A stretch of 64,000 nt of DNA, from positions 1 through 64,000 of the forward strand of contig NZ_JABEZT010000011.1 in NCBI RefSeq assembly GCF_013149805.1, read 5' to 3'. Position 1 is the stretch's first letter; the number at the start of each line of letters is the position of its first letter. Under the pieces are notes generated by a model. It saw only the letters and a program-made list of their open reading frames with translations, had not been told where the DNA came from and did no database searches. A program made the translations under genes and the position numbers. The DNA comes from Isoptericola chiayiensis (GTDB lineage: Bacteria; Actinomycetota; Actinomycetes; Actinomycetales; Cellulomonadaceae). Positions 1 to 8,049 of the stretch are shown piece after piece.

Positions 1-120
1 GGTAGGCAACGAGCCACGCCACCGCGACCAGAACAACACCACCCTGGCCAGCCGACCCCGGGTCAGCCACCCGAAGACTCACAGGTAGGCAACTTTCCCG
101 CGAGGTAGGCGAGCGACTCA
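1..120 (+). repeat. 20-bp-period GGTAGGC repeat array (locus A, partial)
   Basis: Units with the core GGTAGGC lie at the window edge (1-7) and in exact 20-nt register at 81-100 and 101-120. The last unit abuts the stop codon of the minus-strand gene at 118. The same unit occurs at 3741, 5036-5250 and 44171. The array probably continues upstream of the window. Confidence 0.8.
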
Positions 121-873
121 GATCTCGAACCCGCCCCCGCCGTCACCGCCGAAGAAGTCACCGAACCCGCCGCCGTCGCCCCCGAAGAGGCCGCCGAACA
201 AGCCCTCGTCGCCGCCGGCGTCCGCACCGGGGTCACCGGCAGCCTCGGTCATCCCGCCGTCGGCGCCCGCGGCGTCTGCTCCATCGGCCCCGGCGTCCTC
301 GCCGCCGCCTGCCTCGGCGGCCGCGTCCTCGGCGACCGGCGTCCCGGGATCGCCGAAGGCGGGCCCGAACATCGCGTTCGCGACGGCGGAACCGATCACC
401 ACGCCGGCCACGGTGCCGAGCAGGCTGGACCCCACCATCGAACCGAACCCGGGAGCCCCGCCCCCGCGGAAGGTGTTCTCCAGGGTGCCCGGGTTGCGCA
501 TCTCGGCACGCGTCGCCATGCGTGCCAGCGACTGCGGGTCGTCGGAGGTGGCCCGCTCGTTCTCCGGCACCGACGCGCCGACCTCGGCGAGCACCTGTCG
601 TCGTTGCTCCGGGGTGAGCTGGGCGAACGCCTCGGCGTGCGCCTGCTCGACGGCGTCCGGCGGCGCGGTGCGCAGCAGGTAGCGGTAGCGGTCGATGGCG
701 ACTTCGTCCTGGGAGCGCGCGGTGCCGCCGCCGGGCGACGCCGGTGCCGCCGTCGGGCGGGACTGGTACGCGGAGGCCGGGGACTCGTATCCCCGCGGCA
801 CACCGCCCCCGGTCATGCCGGGGATGGAGCGGTCGTCGCGGGACCGGCCGAGGAGCTTGTCGAGGAAACCCAT
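118..873 (-). CDS. Conserved low-complexity protein, function unknown
   Basis: I do not recognise a named family. From the preferred ATG at 873 the product has 251 residues and begins MGFLDKLLG, an amphipathic start. A central helical block (about residues 60-130) carries LTPEQRRQVL. A hydrophobic Gly/Ala stretch (GTVAGVVIGSAVANAMFG) may be membrane-associated. The last 80 residues are a Gly/Asp/Ala-rich tail ending in FFGGDGGGGFEI. A longer GTG start at 951 would add 26 Pro/Ser-rich residues. I prefer the internal ATG because MGFLDKLL reads like a natural N-terminus, although no clear ribosome binding site precedes either start. The gene stands alone, follows the cold-shock gene on the same strand, and is separated from it by a hairpin. 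Confidence 0.7.
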   Translation of the reverse strand: MGFLDKLLGRSRDDRSIPGMTGGGVPRGYESPASAYQSRPTAAPASPGGGTARSQDEVAIDRYRYLLRTAPPDAVEQAHAEAFAQLTPEQRRQVLAEVGASVPENERATSDDPQSLARMATRAEMRNPGTLENTFRGGGAPGFGSMVGSSLLGTVAGVVIGSAVANAMFGPAFGDPGTPVAEDAAAEAGGGEDAGADGADAAGADGGMTEAAGDPGADAGGDEGLFGGLFGGDGGGFGDFFGGDGGGGFEI

Positions 874-960
874 ACCGGAGGAACGGCTGGCCGCCGACGA
901 CGGTTCCCGCGCCGGGACCTGGCCCGCCGGCGGAGATCCGGTGCGGGGCACGGAACGACG

Positions 961-1004
961 ACGGCCCGCACCCGCCGCCCCGAAGGGCGACCGGTGCGGG
1001 CCGT
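961..1004 (-). terminator. Hairpin downstream of the cold-shock gene
   Basis: Arms at 961-972 and 993-1004 (ACGGCCCGCACC and its complement) form a perfect 12-bp outer stem with a smaller inner stem. It lies 43 nt after the csp stop codon. There is no U-tract, which is common for hairpin terminators in high-G+C actinobacteria. Confidence 0.6.
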
Positions 1005-1046
1005 GCGCAGGGTGCTCACCGCCGTCGGGCGGTGGTCACGCCGAGA

Positions 1047-1250
1047 TCAGAGCGGGCGCACGTTCTCCGCCTGCGGGCCCTTGGGGCCCTGCGTGACGTC
1101 GAACTCGACCTTCTGCTCCTCGTCGAGGGTGCGGTAGCCCTGCGACTGGATGGCGGAGAAGTGGACGAACACGTCGGCGGTGCCGTCCTCGGGGGCGATG
1201 AAGCCGTAGCCCTTCTCGCTGTTGAACCACTTCACGGTTCCGGTGGCCAT
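1047..1250 (-). CDS. csp: Cold-shock protein, CspA family
   Basis: This is a single-domain RNA/DNA chaperone of 67 residues, the usual CspA size. Both nucleic-acid-binding motifs are intact: RNP1 as KGYGFI (about residues 14-19) and RNP2 as VFVHF (about 26-30). Family members bind single-stranded RNA in the cytoplasm and melt secondary structure, often but not always after cold shock. AAGGAGT lies 5 nt before the ATG. The gene is monocistronic, with a hairpin after it and an unusually long gene-free region before it. A small dyad (CTCCGA, 3-nt loop) at 1275-1289 sits close to the ribosome binding site in the leader. Whether this copy is cold-inducible cannot be told from sequence. Confidence 0.95.
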   Translation of the reverse strand: MATGTVKWFNSEKGYGFIAPEDGTADVFVHFSAIQSQGYRTLDEEQKVEFDVTQGPKGPQAENVRPL

Positions 1251-2335
1251 GGGTACTCCTTCAAGAGGTGGCGACTCCGACTGTCGGAGGCGCGCATCAC
1301 GGTGTTCGTCGTCAACTCTTGAGGGTCCAAGGTCCGCCGACGACCGCCGTCAATCCTGACGACGCCGGCCGTGCGACGCAGACGGAGGTCCGTCCGGTAC
1401 GAGCAACACACTGCAACGGCGTCAACGGTACGCGAGCGGACGGCGTCGCACCAGTACAAGAACCGAAATGTGGTCGGCGAGTTGCCGGTGTCTCACCCTC
1501 AACAACGATGTCGAGAACGGGCAGGTCGCTCCGGGCGTGCTCTCGGTGTCCGACGACGGCACGCACGGCGACGCGTAGCGCCCGGCCGGTGGAGCGCCCG
1601 CGACCCCTGCATGCTGCCGACGACGACGGGACCCCGCGTGCGGGACGGGCCGGGCTGCCGCGCGAGGAGTGAGCCGCGGATCCCGCCCCGGCGGACGCGG
1701 CCCTCGCCCGAGCGCCGGCTCGAGCGCTCCGCCGCGGGCCTCGTCCGCCGTTCCCGATCCGAGCTGGAGCAGTCGCGGCGACGGGGATGTCGTGACGGGC
1801 TGCCGTACGCGCCACTGTGGCCCGCGAGCCGCGCAGAGGCAGCCGAACCGCCTGGTCAGGGCGATCCCTGCTGTGGATGGACCGCGTCTGCGCGCGGCCG
1901 GCGTCGAGTCCGCCCGCGCCGTGCGCCGCGCGCCGCGCGCCCGTGGTGGCCGGGTTCCCGCCGGGGCCGGTGCGGACCGGCACGACCGCCGTCGTGCCGC
2001 GGGACCAGGCGACGCTCACCGCCGGCGCCGAGTGCTCCCCGCCCCCGTCGCGACCGCCCCGGTTGCCGACGCGCGGACGCACCTGACCGCCGCCCCCCGG
2101 CGCCCGCGCCGAGCAGCACGCCGGAACCGAACCGGGGCCGGGCCCACCTCCGGATCCGGGCCCGACCGTGGACCTCGTCTCACGATGTGAAGGTCGGAGT
2201 GAGACGCATAACAGGTTCGTCACGATCCGGCTGATGTGGCGCATCTGACACATCCGCGTCACAAATCGGGGTTAGTTTCAGCGCCACTACATGCGGCATT
2301 GAGGTGCCGCCGCAGTCCGACCCCAAGGGGAGAAC
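1251..2335. other. Gene-free region of about 1.1 kb
   Basis: It lies between the divergent csp and binding-protein genes. Open frames exist on both strands, but their translations are Arg/Pro/Gly-rich without recognisable domains and look like by-products of high G+C. The part near 1250 should hold the csp promoter and leader, and the last 150 nt the promoter of the binding-protein gene. I see nothing else identifiable in 1500-2160. Confidence 0.5.
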
Positions 2336-3634
2336 ATGAATCGACGCATGACCGCTGCGAAGGGCGTCGCCCTCGCAGCAGCCCTGAGCCTGGGCCTCGC
2401 CGCCTGCGGGTCCTCGGAGGAGCCCACCGACGAGAGCACCGCGGACGAGATGGCTGAGGGCGAGAGCTCCGCCGACCCCCTTGTCATCGGGACGACCCTG
2501 CCGGTGACCGGCACCCTGTCCTTCCTCGGCCCGCCCGAGATCGCGGGTGTCGGCCTGGCCGTCTCGGACATCAACGAGGCGGGCGGCGTCCTCGGCAACG
2601 AGGTCACCGTCGAGTGGGGTGACTCGGGTGACAACACCGACGCCACCGTCGCGAACTCGACCGCGACCGACCACATCAGCCAGGGTGTCGACGCCGTCAT
2701 CGGCGCGGCCTCGTCCTCCGTGACGCTGGGTGTCGTCGACACCTACGTCGAGGCGGGCATCATGATGATCTCGCCGGCCAACACCTCGGCCGAGCTGTCC
2801 GACTACAGCGAGTTCTACACGCGCACCGCACCGCCGGACACCGTCCAGGGCGCGGCGCTCGGTTCGCTGATCCTCGAGGGCGGGCACACGGACGTCGCGA
2901 TGATCGTGCTCAACGACTCGTACGGCACCGGCCTGCGCGACCACACGCAGTCGGCCATCGAGGCCGGCGGCGGCACGGTCGTCTACGGCGCCTCCGGCGA
3001 GGGCCAGGAGTTCCCCCCGGGTGAGACGAACTTCGGCTCGCAGGTCTCCGCCGCGCTGGCGACCGACCCCGACGCCCTCGTGCTCATCGCCTTCGAGGAG
3101 ACCACCGCCGCGGTCAACGAGCTCGTGGCCCAGGGCTGGGACTTCGACGGCACCACGTACTTCACGGACGGCAACCTGTCGAACGGCTACGAGTTCGACG
3201 AGGGCACCCTCGCCGGTGTCCAGGGCACCCTGCCGGGCGCCCAGGCCGACGACGACCTCCGTGAGCGCCTGAACACCTGGTACTCGGAGAACGAGGGTGG
3301 CGAGCTCGACGGCTACTCCTACTCCGCCGAGTCCTACGACGCCACGATCCTGGCCGCGCTCGCCGCGGTCCGTGGTGGGGACACCAGCGGTCAGGCCATC
3401 GCCGACAACATCAAGGCGGTCTCGGGCGCCGAGGGTGGCACCGAGGTGACGACCTTCGCCGAGGGCGTCGAGGCGCTGGAGGCGGGTGACGAGATCAACT
3501 ACACCGGTCCGTCCGGCACCGGCCCGCTCAACGAGATGAACGACCCGTCCTCGGCCTTCATCGGCATCTACGAGTACGGCGACGACAACCAGTACGAGTA
3601 CGTGCGCCAGATCGAGGGCACGACGGCCGAGTGA
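2336..3634 (+). CDS. Branched-chain amino-acid-type ABC transporter substrate-binding lipoprotein
   Basis: This is the extracellular receptor of a LivJ/LivK-type importer (Peripla_BP_6 family), 432 residues. The N-terminus is a lipoprotein signal with lipobox LAAC and acylation Cys24, followed by an acidic Glu/Asp/Ser linker. The mature part begins VIGTTLPVTGTLSFLGPPE, as expected for family I receptors, and has the alternating Rossmann-like pattern to the C-terminus. AGGGGAG precedes the ATG. The matching permease and ATPase genes lie on the opposite strand at 5214-9492, so this gene faces them across an inserted gene instead of leading the operon. Ligand identity cannot be read from sequence; amino acids, amides and urea are all possible in this family. 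Confidence 0.9.
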   Translation: MNRRMTAAKGVALAAALSLGLAACGSSEEPTDESTADEMAEGESSADPLVIGTTLPVTGTLSFLGPPEIAGVGLAVSDINEAGGVLGNEVTVEWGDSGDNTDATVANSTATDHISQGVDAVIGAASSSVTLGVVDTYVEAGIMMISPANTSAELSDYSEFYTRTAPPDTVQGAALGSLILEGGHTDVAMIVLNDSYGTGLRDHTQSAIEAGGGTVVYGASGEGQEFPPGETNFGSQVSAALATDPDALVLIAFEETTAAVNELVAQGWDFDGTTYFTDGNLSNGYEFDEGTLAGVQGTLPGAQADDDLRERLNTWYSENEGGELDGYSYSAESYDATILAALAAVRGGDTSGQAIADNIKAVSGAEGGTEVTTFAEGVEALEAGDEINYTGPSGTGPLNEMNDPSSAFIGIYEYGDDNQYEYVRQIEGTTAE

Positions 3635-3677
3635 CGGCCTGATCCTCGGTCCGGGCTCTGCTCGTCCGGTACGACCG

Positions 3678-3711
3678 CGGCCCGGTCACCTCTGCGGAGG
3701 TGGCCGGGCCG
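3678..3711 (+). terminator. Terminator hairpin after the binding-protein gene
   Basis: A 14-bp stem, CGGCCCGGTCACCT against its complement with one mismatched or G-U position, and a 6-nt loop, starting 43 nt after the stop codon. Confidence 0.75.
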
Positions 3712-3740
3712 CCGTCGTCCCTCGGCCACCGTCTGTCCCG

Positions 3741-3880
3741 CGAGGTAGGCAACCTTCTCGTCAGGTAGGCGAACCTCTTGCGAGGTAGGCGCGGTTCTCG
3801 CGATGTAGGCGAACCTCTCGCGAGGTAGGCAACCTTCTCGCCAGGTAGGCAACATCTCGGCGACGTAGGCAGGGCCGTCC
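3741..3880 (+). repeat. 20-bp-period GGTAGGC repeat array (locus B, seven units)
   Basis: Seven contiguous 20-nt units start at 3741, 3761, 3781, 3801, 3821, 3841 and 3861. The typical unit is CGAGGTAGGCAACCTTCTCG. The core GTAGGC is in all seven, and the first and fifth units are identical. Each unit is itself a weak dyad (CGAG...CTCG). The array follows the terminator of the binding-protein gene and precedes the AbiEi-like gene. Confidence 0.9.
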
Positions 3881-3982
3881 GGGCGCCGTGCCGGGCCCGG
3901 ACGGCTGCCCACAGCATGCGGGCGGCCACAGCCGTGGGACGACGGCGGTGCACCGGCACCGCAGTCCCGGCACGGTCGGTCC

Positions 3983-5020
3983 ATGGCCCAGACCGAACCG
4001 CTGCACGCGCCTGCCGTGCGCCGCCTGACCAGGATCCTCGAGACGATGAACGCGCCGGGATCCCGGTTGCGCTCGATGCTGTCCGCGGACCGCGATCCTC
4101 CGCTCGTGCCGCCGTCCGTGGACGCCCGCCTCGCCGACCCCGAGCTCATGACGCGAGGCCTCGCGGCAGGCCGGTACACGGCGGTGCGCAGGTCGCTCCT
4201 GTCCGCCCCTCCGGACAGCGAGGCCTACGAGGCGTGGATCCTCGGGCAGGTGCGCGCGCTGGTCGAGTCCGCCCGCGGCCCCCTCTGCTTCAGCCACTCG
4301 ACGGCGGCGCTGCTGCACGGTGCCTGGTCGTACGCCACGCCGCGCCTCGTCCACGTGACGCATCCCGCGAACCCGCACGTCCGGCGTCGTGCCGAACCCG
4401 ACGTCCGCAGACATCACACGCGGCTTTCCGGTCGTGACCGCTCCACGGTCGCCGGCATCCACGTCACGTCGAAGGAACGCACCCTGGTGGACTGCTTGCG
4501 GACGCTGCAGCCTGCCGCCGCTCTCGTCGCCGCCGACTCGCTGTTCCGCCTCGGGGCTGTGCCCGCAGAGGTCGGCCGCGTGATGACCGCCTCGTGGGGC
4601 AAGCGCGGCATGGTGCAGGCACGGCGCCTCCTCGAGGTGTGCGACCCGCGTTCCGCGTCACCCGGGGAGACGGTGGCGCGGTTGGCCGCGATCGACGCCG
4701 GACTGCCTCGACCCGAGTGCCAGATGGTGGTCAGCACCCGGTCGGGGGACCGGTTCGTCGACCTCGGGTGGCCGGAGGTCGGGGCCGGGGTGGAGTTCGA
4801 CGGCGAGGTCAAGTACTCGGGAGGAGAGTTCGGGCTGCCGGCCGACGTCCTGCGCCGGCAGCAGGAACGCCACGAGGACATCGTGGCGGCCGGCGTCGAC
4901 CTGCTCCGGGTCGGGTGGGCCGAGCTCTCCGATCCCCAGCAGCTCGGCTTCGACGTGCGTGAGGTGTACGAGGCGGCACTGCGGCGCTCGTCCCGCGAGA
5001 TCCGCCGTCGGGCAGCCTGA
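3983..5020 (+). CDS. AbiEi-like protein with C-terminal endonuclease-like domain
   Basis: The 345-residue product has two parts. Residues about 90-200 match the pattern of AbiEi-type antitoxin-related proteins: FSHSTAALLHGAW, then VHVTHP, then TSKERTLVDCLRTL and AADSLFRLG. Residues about 225-330 resemble the PD-(D/E)XK-like fold of DUF559/Vsr-type proteins, with RFVDLGWPEVGAGVEFDG followed by K and a C-terminal LRRQQERHEDIVAAGVDLLRV. Such two-part proteins are widespread in actinobacteria and often annotated as type IV toxin-antitoxin components, but their function is not settled. The ATG at 3983 is used; an ATG at 4046 is an alternative. The gene separates the binding-protein gene from livHMGF and is bracketed by oppositely oriented 20-bp repeat arrays, which suggests insertion. 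Confidence 0.7.
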   Translation: MAQTEPLHAPAVRRLTRILETMNAPGSRLRSMLSADRDPPLVPPSVDARLADPELMTRGLAAGRYTAVRRSLLSAPPDSEAYEAWILGQVRALVESARGPLCFSHSTAALLHGAWSYATPRLVHVTHPANPHVRRRAEPDVRRHHTRLSGRDRSTVAGIHVTSKERTLVDCLRTLQPAAALVAADSLFRLGAVPAEVGRVMTASWGKRGMVQARRLLEVCDPRSASPGETVARLAAIDAGLPRPECQMVVSTRSGDRFVDLGWPEVGAGVEFDGEVKYSGGEFGLPADVLRRQQERHEDIVAAGVDLLRVGWAELSDPQQLGFDVREVYEAALRRSSREIRRRAA

Positions 5021-5035
5021 GCGCGGTCGGATGGT

Positions 5036-5115
5036 GCCTATCCGGCTCGGACGGTGCCTACCTCGGCAGGATCACGCCTACCTCGCGGGACGTCGGCCTA
5101 CCTCGGCGGGCTCAG
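5036..5115 (-). repeat. 20-bp-period repeat array (locus C, distal half)
   Basis: Reverse-oriented cores (GCCTACC on the + strand) start at 5036 (degenerate), 5056, 5076 and 5096, exactly 20 nt apart. In the sense of livF they lie downstream of that gene, beyond the hairpin at 5151-5193. Confidence 0.85.
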
Positions 5116-5150
5116 GCCGGCGTCGCGCGGCCCTGCCCGCCGCCCCGACG

Positions 5151-5193
5151 CACGACGGCGGTCCCCGGACGAAGACCGGGGACCGCCGTCGTG
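5151..5193. terminator. Bidirectional terminator hairpin between convergent genes
   Basis: A perfect 18-bp stem (arms 5151-5168 and 5176-5193) with a 7-nt loop lies between the AbiEi-like gene (+) and livF (-), in the gap between the two halves of the locus C repeat array. Confidence 0.8.
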
Positions 5194-5250
5194 CTACCTC
5201 GCGAGAAAGTTGCCTACTTCGCGGGGTCGTTGCCTACCTCGGGAGAACCG
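5191..5250 (-). repeat. 20-bp-period repeat array (locus C, proximal half overlapping the livF stop)
   Basis: Three units at 20-nt spacing, with core trinucleotide CTA at 5194, 5214 and 5234. The middle one is the livF stop codon (TAG on the minus strand), and the third lies inside the last codons of livF. Confidence 0.85.
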
Positions 5251-6134
5251 TCCGCGTCGACCTGCACATCCGGCTGCGCGTCGGGCGCCTCAGCCTGCGC
5301 GTCCGGCTGCACATCCGCCTGCGCGTCCGCCTCCGCGGCGGCGTCCGCCTCGTCGACGTCCTCGGCCAGGGTGCCGAGGTAGAGCGAGATGACCTTCGGG
5401 TCGGCCTGGAGCTCGCGCCCCGTGCCGGTGTACGCGTCCTTGCCCTGGTCGAGCACGTATCCCCGGTCGCAGATCTGCAGGCAGCGGCGCGCGTTCTGCT
5501 CGACCATGATCACCGAGACGCCGGCCTTGTTGATCATGCGGGTGCGCAGGAAGGTCTCGTCCTGACGCACCGGGGACAGGCCGGCGGACGGCTCGTCGAG
5601 CAGCAGCACGGACGGGTTCATCATGAGCGCCCGGGCCATGGCGACCATCTGCCGCTCACCGCCGGACATCGCGCCCGCCCGCTGCGAGCGGCGCTCGTGC
5701 AGCACGGGGAACAGGTCCCCGATGAACTGCCACCGCTCGGCGAAGATCTTCGGCTTGAGGAACGTGCCCATCCGCATGTTCTCCTCGACGGTCAGCGAGG
5801 GGAACACGTTGTTGTTCTGCGGCACGAACCCGACGCCCTGGGCGACCAGCTTGTTGGCCTTCTTGCCGGTGATGTCCCTGCCCTCCAGCGTGACCGTGCC
5901 GGAGTGGATCTTCACCAGCCCGAACAGCGCCTTGAGCAGGGTCGACTTGCCAGCGCCGTTGGGCCCGATGATGCCGACGAGCTCGCCCTTGGCGACCTCC
6001 AGGGAGCACCCGTTGAGGATGTTCACCCCCGGCAGGTACCCGGCCACGAGGTTGTCGGCGTGCAGCAGCAGGTCCTTCTGGGGCACGCCGGCGGCCGACA
6101 TGGTCTCGCCGGGTGCGGTCGCGGTGGTGCTCAT
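5214..6134 (-). CDS. livF: Branched-chain amino-acid-type ABC transporter ATP-binding protein LivF
   Basis: This is one of the two cytoplasmic ATPases of the importer, 306 residues against a usual 235-245. Walker A is GPNGAGKS (57-64), the signature MSGGERQ (156-162) and Walker B VLLLDEPSAG (177-186). The ATG at 6134 overlaps the livG stop (ATGA), so translation is probably coupled. The last 50 residues are an acidic Asp/Ala/Gln/Pro-rich tail of short repeats (ADAQADVQPDAQAEAPDAQ), absent from typical LivF. The stop codon TAG lies within a unit of the 20-bp repeat array, so the repeat defines this C-terminus. A much longer reading frame upstream is only the antisense or other-frame shadow of livG. 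Confidence 0.93.
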   Translation of the reverse strand: MSTTATAPGETMSAAGVPQKDLLLHADNLVAGYLPGVNILNGCSLEVAKGELVGIIGPNGAGKSTLLKALFGLVKIHSGTVTLEGRDITGKKANKLVAQGVGFVPQNNNVFPSLTVEENMRMGTFLKPKIFAERWQFIGDLFPVLHERRSQRAGAMSGGERQMVAMARALMMNPSVLLLDEPSAGLSPVRQDETFLRTRMINKAGVSVIMVEQNARRCLQICDRGYVLDQGKDAYTGTGRELQADPKVISLYLGTLAEDVDEADAAAEADAQADVQPDAQAEAPDAQPDVQVDADGSPEVGNDPAK

Positions 6135-7045
6135 CGGTTCTCCTCCTCGGCCTCGAGCCGGGCGAGGACCTCGGGGTCGAGCAGGGAGTCGTCCCCGAGG
6201 TCGGTGTCGTGGTGGGCGCCGAGGTAGGCGTCCACCACGGCCTGGTCCTTCATGACGGTGCTGGGCGGCCCCTCGGCCACGATGTGGCCCTCGGCCATCA
6301 CCACGACCCAGTCGGAGATGTGCCGCACGGCGTGCATGTCGTGCTCGACGAACAGCACGGTCATGCCCTCGTCGCGCAGCGCCTGGACGTGCCCGAGCAG
6401 CGACTGCACCAGGGCGGGGTTCACGCCCGCCATGGGCTCGTCCAGCATGATCATCGTCGGGTCGGTCATCAGTGCGCGGGCCATCTCGAGCAGCTTGCGC
6501 TGCCCGCCGGAGAGCGACCCCGCGTAGTCCGACGCCTTCGCGTCGAGCTTGAAGCGGGACAGGATCTCCATGGCCTTCTCGGTGGCCTCGGCCTCGTGCT
6601 TCTTCCACACGAACGGCAGCCACGACAGCCCGAGCTTCTCGCCGGGGTTGGTCGGGGAGGCGAGCAGCATGTTCTGCAGCACGGTCAGGCGGCCGAGCGC
6701 CTTGGTGAGCTGGAAGGTGCGGACCACGCCCGCCTTGGCGACGGCGGCGCCCCCCTTGCCGGTCAGCGACCGGCCCTGGAAGCTCCACTGGCCGGTGTTC
6801 GGGGTGTCGAACCCGGTCAGCAGGTTGAAGAACGTCGTCTTGCCGGCACCGTTGGGCCCGATGAGCGCCGTGATGACGCCCTCCTGGACCTCCAGGTGGT
6901 CGACGTCCACGGCGGTCATGCCGCCGAAGCGGCGCACGACGTGGTCGGCGACGAGGATCGGGTTCGGCTTGGCGGCCCCGGGCGTGGCGGCGACCGTCTC
7001 GAGGTCGGACGGCGTGGAGACCGTCGCGGTGTGCTCAGCGGACAT
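6131..7045 (-). CDS. livG: Branched-chain amino-acid-type ABC transporter ATP-binding protein LivG
   Basis: This is the second importer ATPase, 304 residues. Walker A is GPNGAGKT (63-70), and the family-specific VRTFQLTKALGRLTVLQNML segment follows. The signature is SLSGGQRKLLEMARALM, Walker B MIMLDEPMAGVNP, and the H-loop FVEHDMHAV. An N-terminal extension of about 30 Ala/Thr/Pro-rich residues and an acidic C-terminus (LARLEAEEENR) are somewhat longer than usual. The start overlaps the 3' end of livM by 11 nt and the stop overlaps livF by 4 nt, so livM-livG-livF form one transcription unit. It should couple ATP hydrolysis to transport through LivH/LivM. Confidence 0.95.
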   Translation of the reverse strand: MSAEHTATVSTPSDLETVAATPGAAKPNPILVADHVVRRFGGMTAVDVDHLEVQEGVITALIGPNGAGKTTFFNLLTGFDTPNTGQWSFQGRSLTGKGGAAVAKAGVVRTFQLTKALGRLTVLQNMLLASPTNPGEKLGLSWLPFVWKKHEAEATEKAMEILSRFKLDAKASDYAGSLSGGQRKLLEMARALMTDPTMIMLDEPMAGVNPALVQSLLGHVQALRDEGMTVLFVEHDMHAVRHISDWVVVMAEGHIVAEGPPSTVMKDQAVVDAYLGAHHDTDLGDDSLLDPEVLARLEAEEENR

Positions 7046-8036
7046 TGAACGCCAGCTCCTTCTTGTTCCCGAGGATGCCCTGTGGTCGGAAGATCACCAG
7101 ACACATCAACGTGATCCCGACCAGCATGCCGCCGATCTGCTCCACGTTGGTCGAGGAGATGAACTCGCCGACACCGGTGTTCTCCGAGACGGCGCGCATC
7201 CCGGTGCGCATGAACATGTAGGCGGTGAAGAACACGACCGCCCCGAGCACCGGCCCGAACACGGTGGCGGCGCCACCGAGCAGCAGCACGGTCCAGACGA
7301 AGAACGTCATCGTGCGGCCCATGGCGTCCGGGGAGATCGCCAGGGGGATCGCGTAGATGACACCGCCGAGGGCACCGATGGCGCCACCGATGACCAGCGC
7401 CTGCAGCTTGTAGCTGTAGACGTTCTTGCCGAGGGCGCGTACGGCGTCCTCGTCCTCACGGATGCCCTTGAGCACGCGGCCCCACGGGCTGCGCGTGATC
7501 AGCCAGACGAACAGCAGGACCAGGGCGACCAGGCCCCAGGCGAAGATGCGCGTGAACCAGGAGTCCGAACCGGTGTTGATGTACTCCAGCGGTCCGAGCG
7601 CCCAGCGGCCCTCGGGCAGCGGGGACAGGGCGTGGAACGGGTCCTTGTAGTAGCGGCCCTGCAGGCCGGAGGCGCCGCCGGTCCACTCCTGCCAGAGGGT
7701 GGAGCGGCCGAACCAGCGCACGATCTCCGCGGCGGAGATGGTGACGATGGCGAGGTAGTCGCCGCGCAGCTGCAGCGTCGGCATGCCGAGGATGAGGGCG
7801 AAGACGACGCCGGCGGCGATCGCGATGAGCAGCGCCAGCCAGATGGGGCCGCCGAGCGTCAGCGTGATGCCGAACCCGTAGGCGCCGAGCAGCATGAAGC
7901 CGGCCTGGCCCATGTTCAGCAGGCCGGTGTACCCGAAGTGCAGGTTCAGTCCGATGGCGGCCATGGCGTACGCGGCCGTGGTGGGAGCGAGGATCTCTCC
8001 CACGGACAGGGTCAGGATGCGGAGGAACTCTTCCAT
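7035..8036 (-). CDS. livM: Branched-chain amino-acid-type ABC transporter permease LivM
   Basis: This is an inner-membrane permease of 333 residues with about eight to nine hydrophobic segments. GLNLHFGYTGLLNMGQAGFMLLGAY near the N-terminus is the characteristic LivM segment, and LKGIREDEDAVRALGKNVYSYKL is the cytoplasmic loop that contacts the ATPases. A Trp-rich extracellular insert (FGRSTLWQEWTGGASGLQGRYY) lies mid-protein. The C-terminus ends LVIFRPQGILGNKKEL, as in LivM/UrtC proteins. The start lies 13 nt downstream of the livH stop. It forms the channel with LivH. Confidence 0.94.
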   Translation of the reverse strand: MEEFLRILTLSVGEILAPTTAAYAMAAIGLNLHFGYTGLLNMGQAGFMLLGAYGFGITLTLGGPIWLALLIAIAAGVVFALILGMPTLQLRGDYLAIVTISAAEIVRWFGRSTLWQEWTGGASGLQGRYYKDPFHALSPLPEGRWALGPLEYINTGSDSWFTRIFAWGLVALVLLFVWLITRSPWGRVLKGIREDEDAVRALGKNVYSYKLQALVIGGAIGALGGVIYAIPLAISPDAMGRTMTFFVWTVLLLGGAATVFGPVLGAVVFFTAYMFMRTGMRAVSENTGVGEFISSTNVEQIGGMLVGITLMCLVIFRPQGILGNKKELAFNVR

Positions 8037-8049
8037 GGTGTGACTCCCT

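Noticed and set aside
1312-2262. Possible genes in both directions in the 1.1-kb gap
   Set aside because: Translations are Arg/Pro/Gly-rich without family resemblance, and starts lack ribosome sites or -10 boxes.
3741-3880. CRISPR array
   Set aside because: The period is 20 nt with no unique spacers between repeats and no cas genes; it is a simple tandem array.
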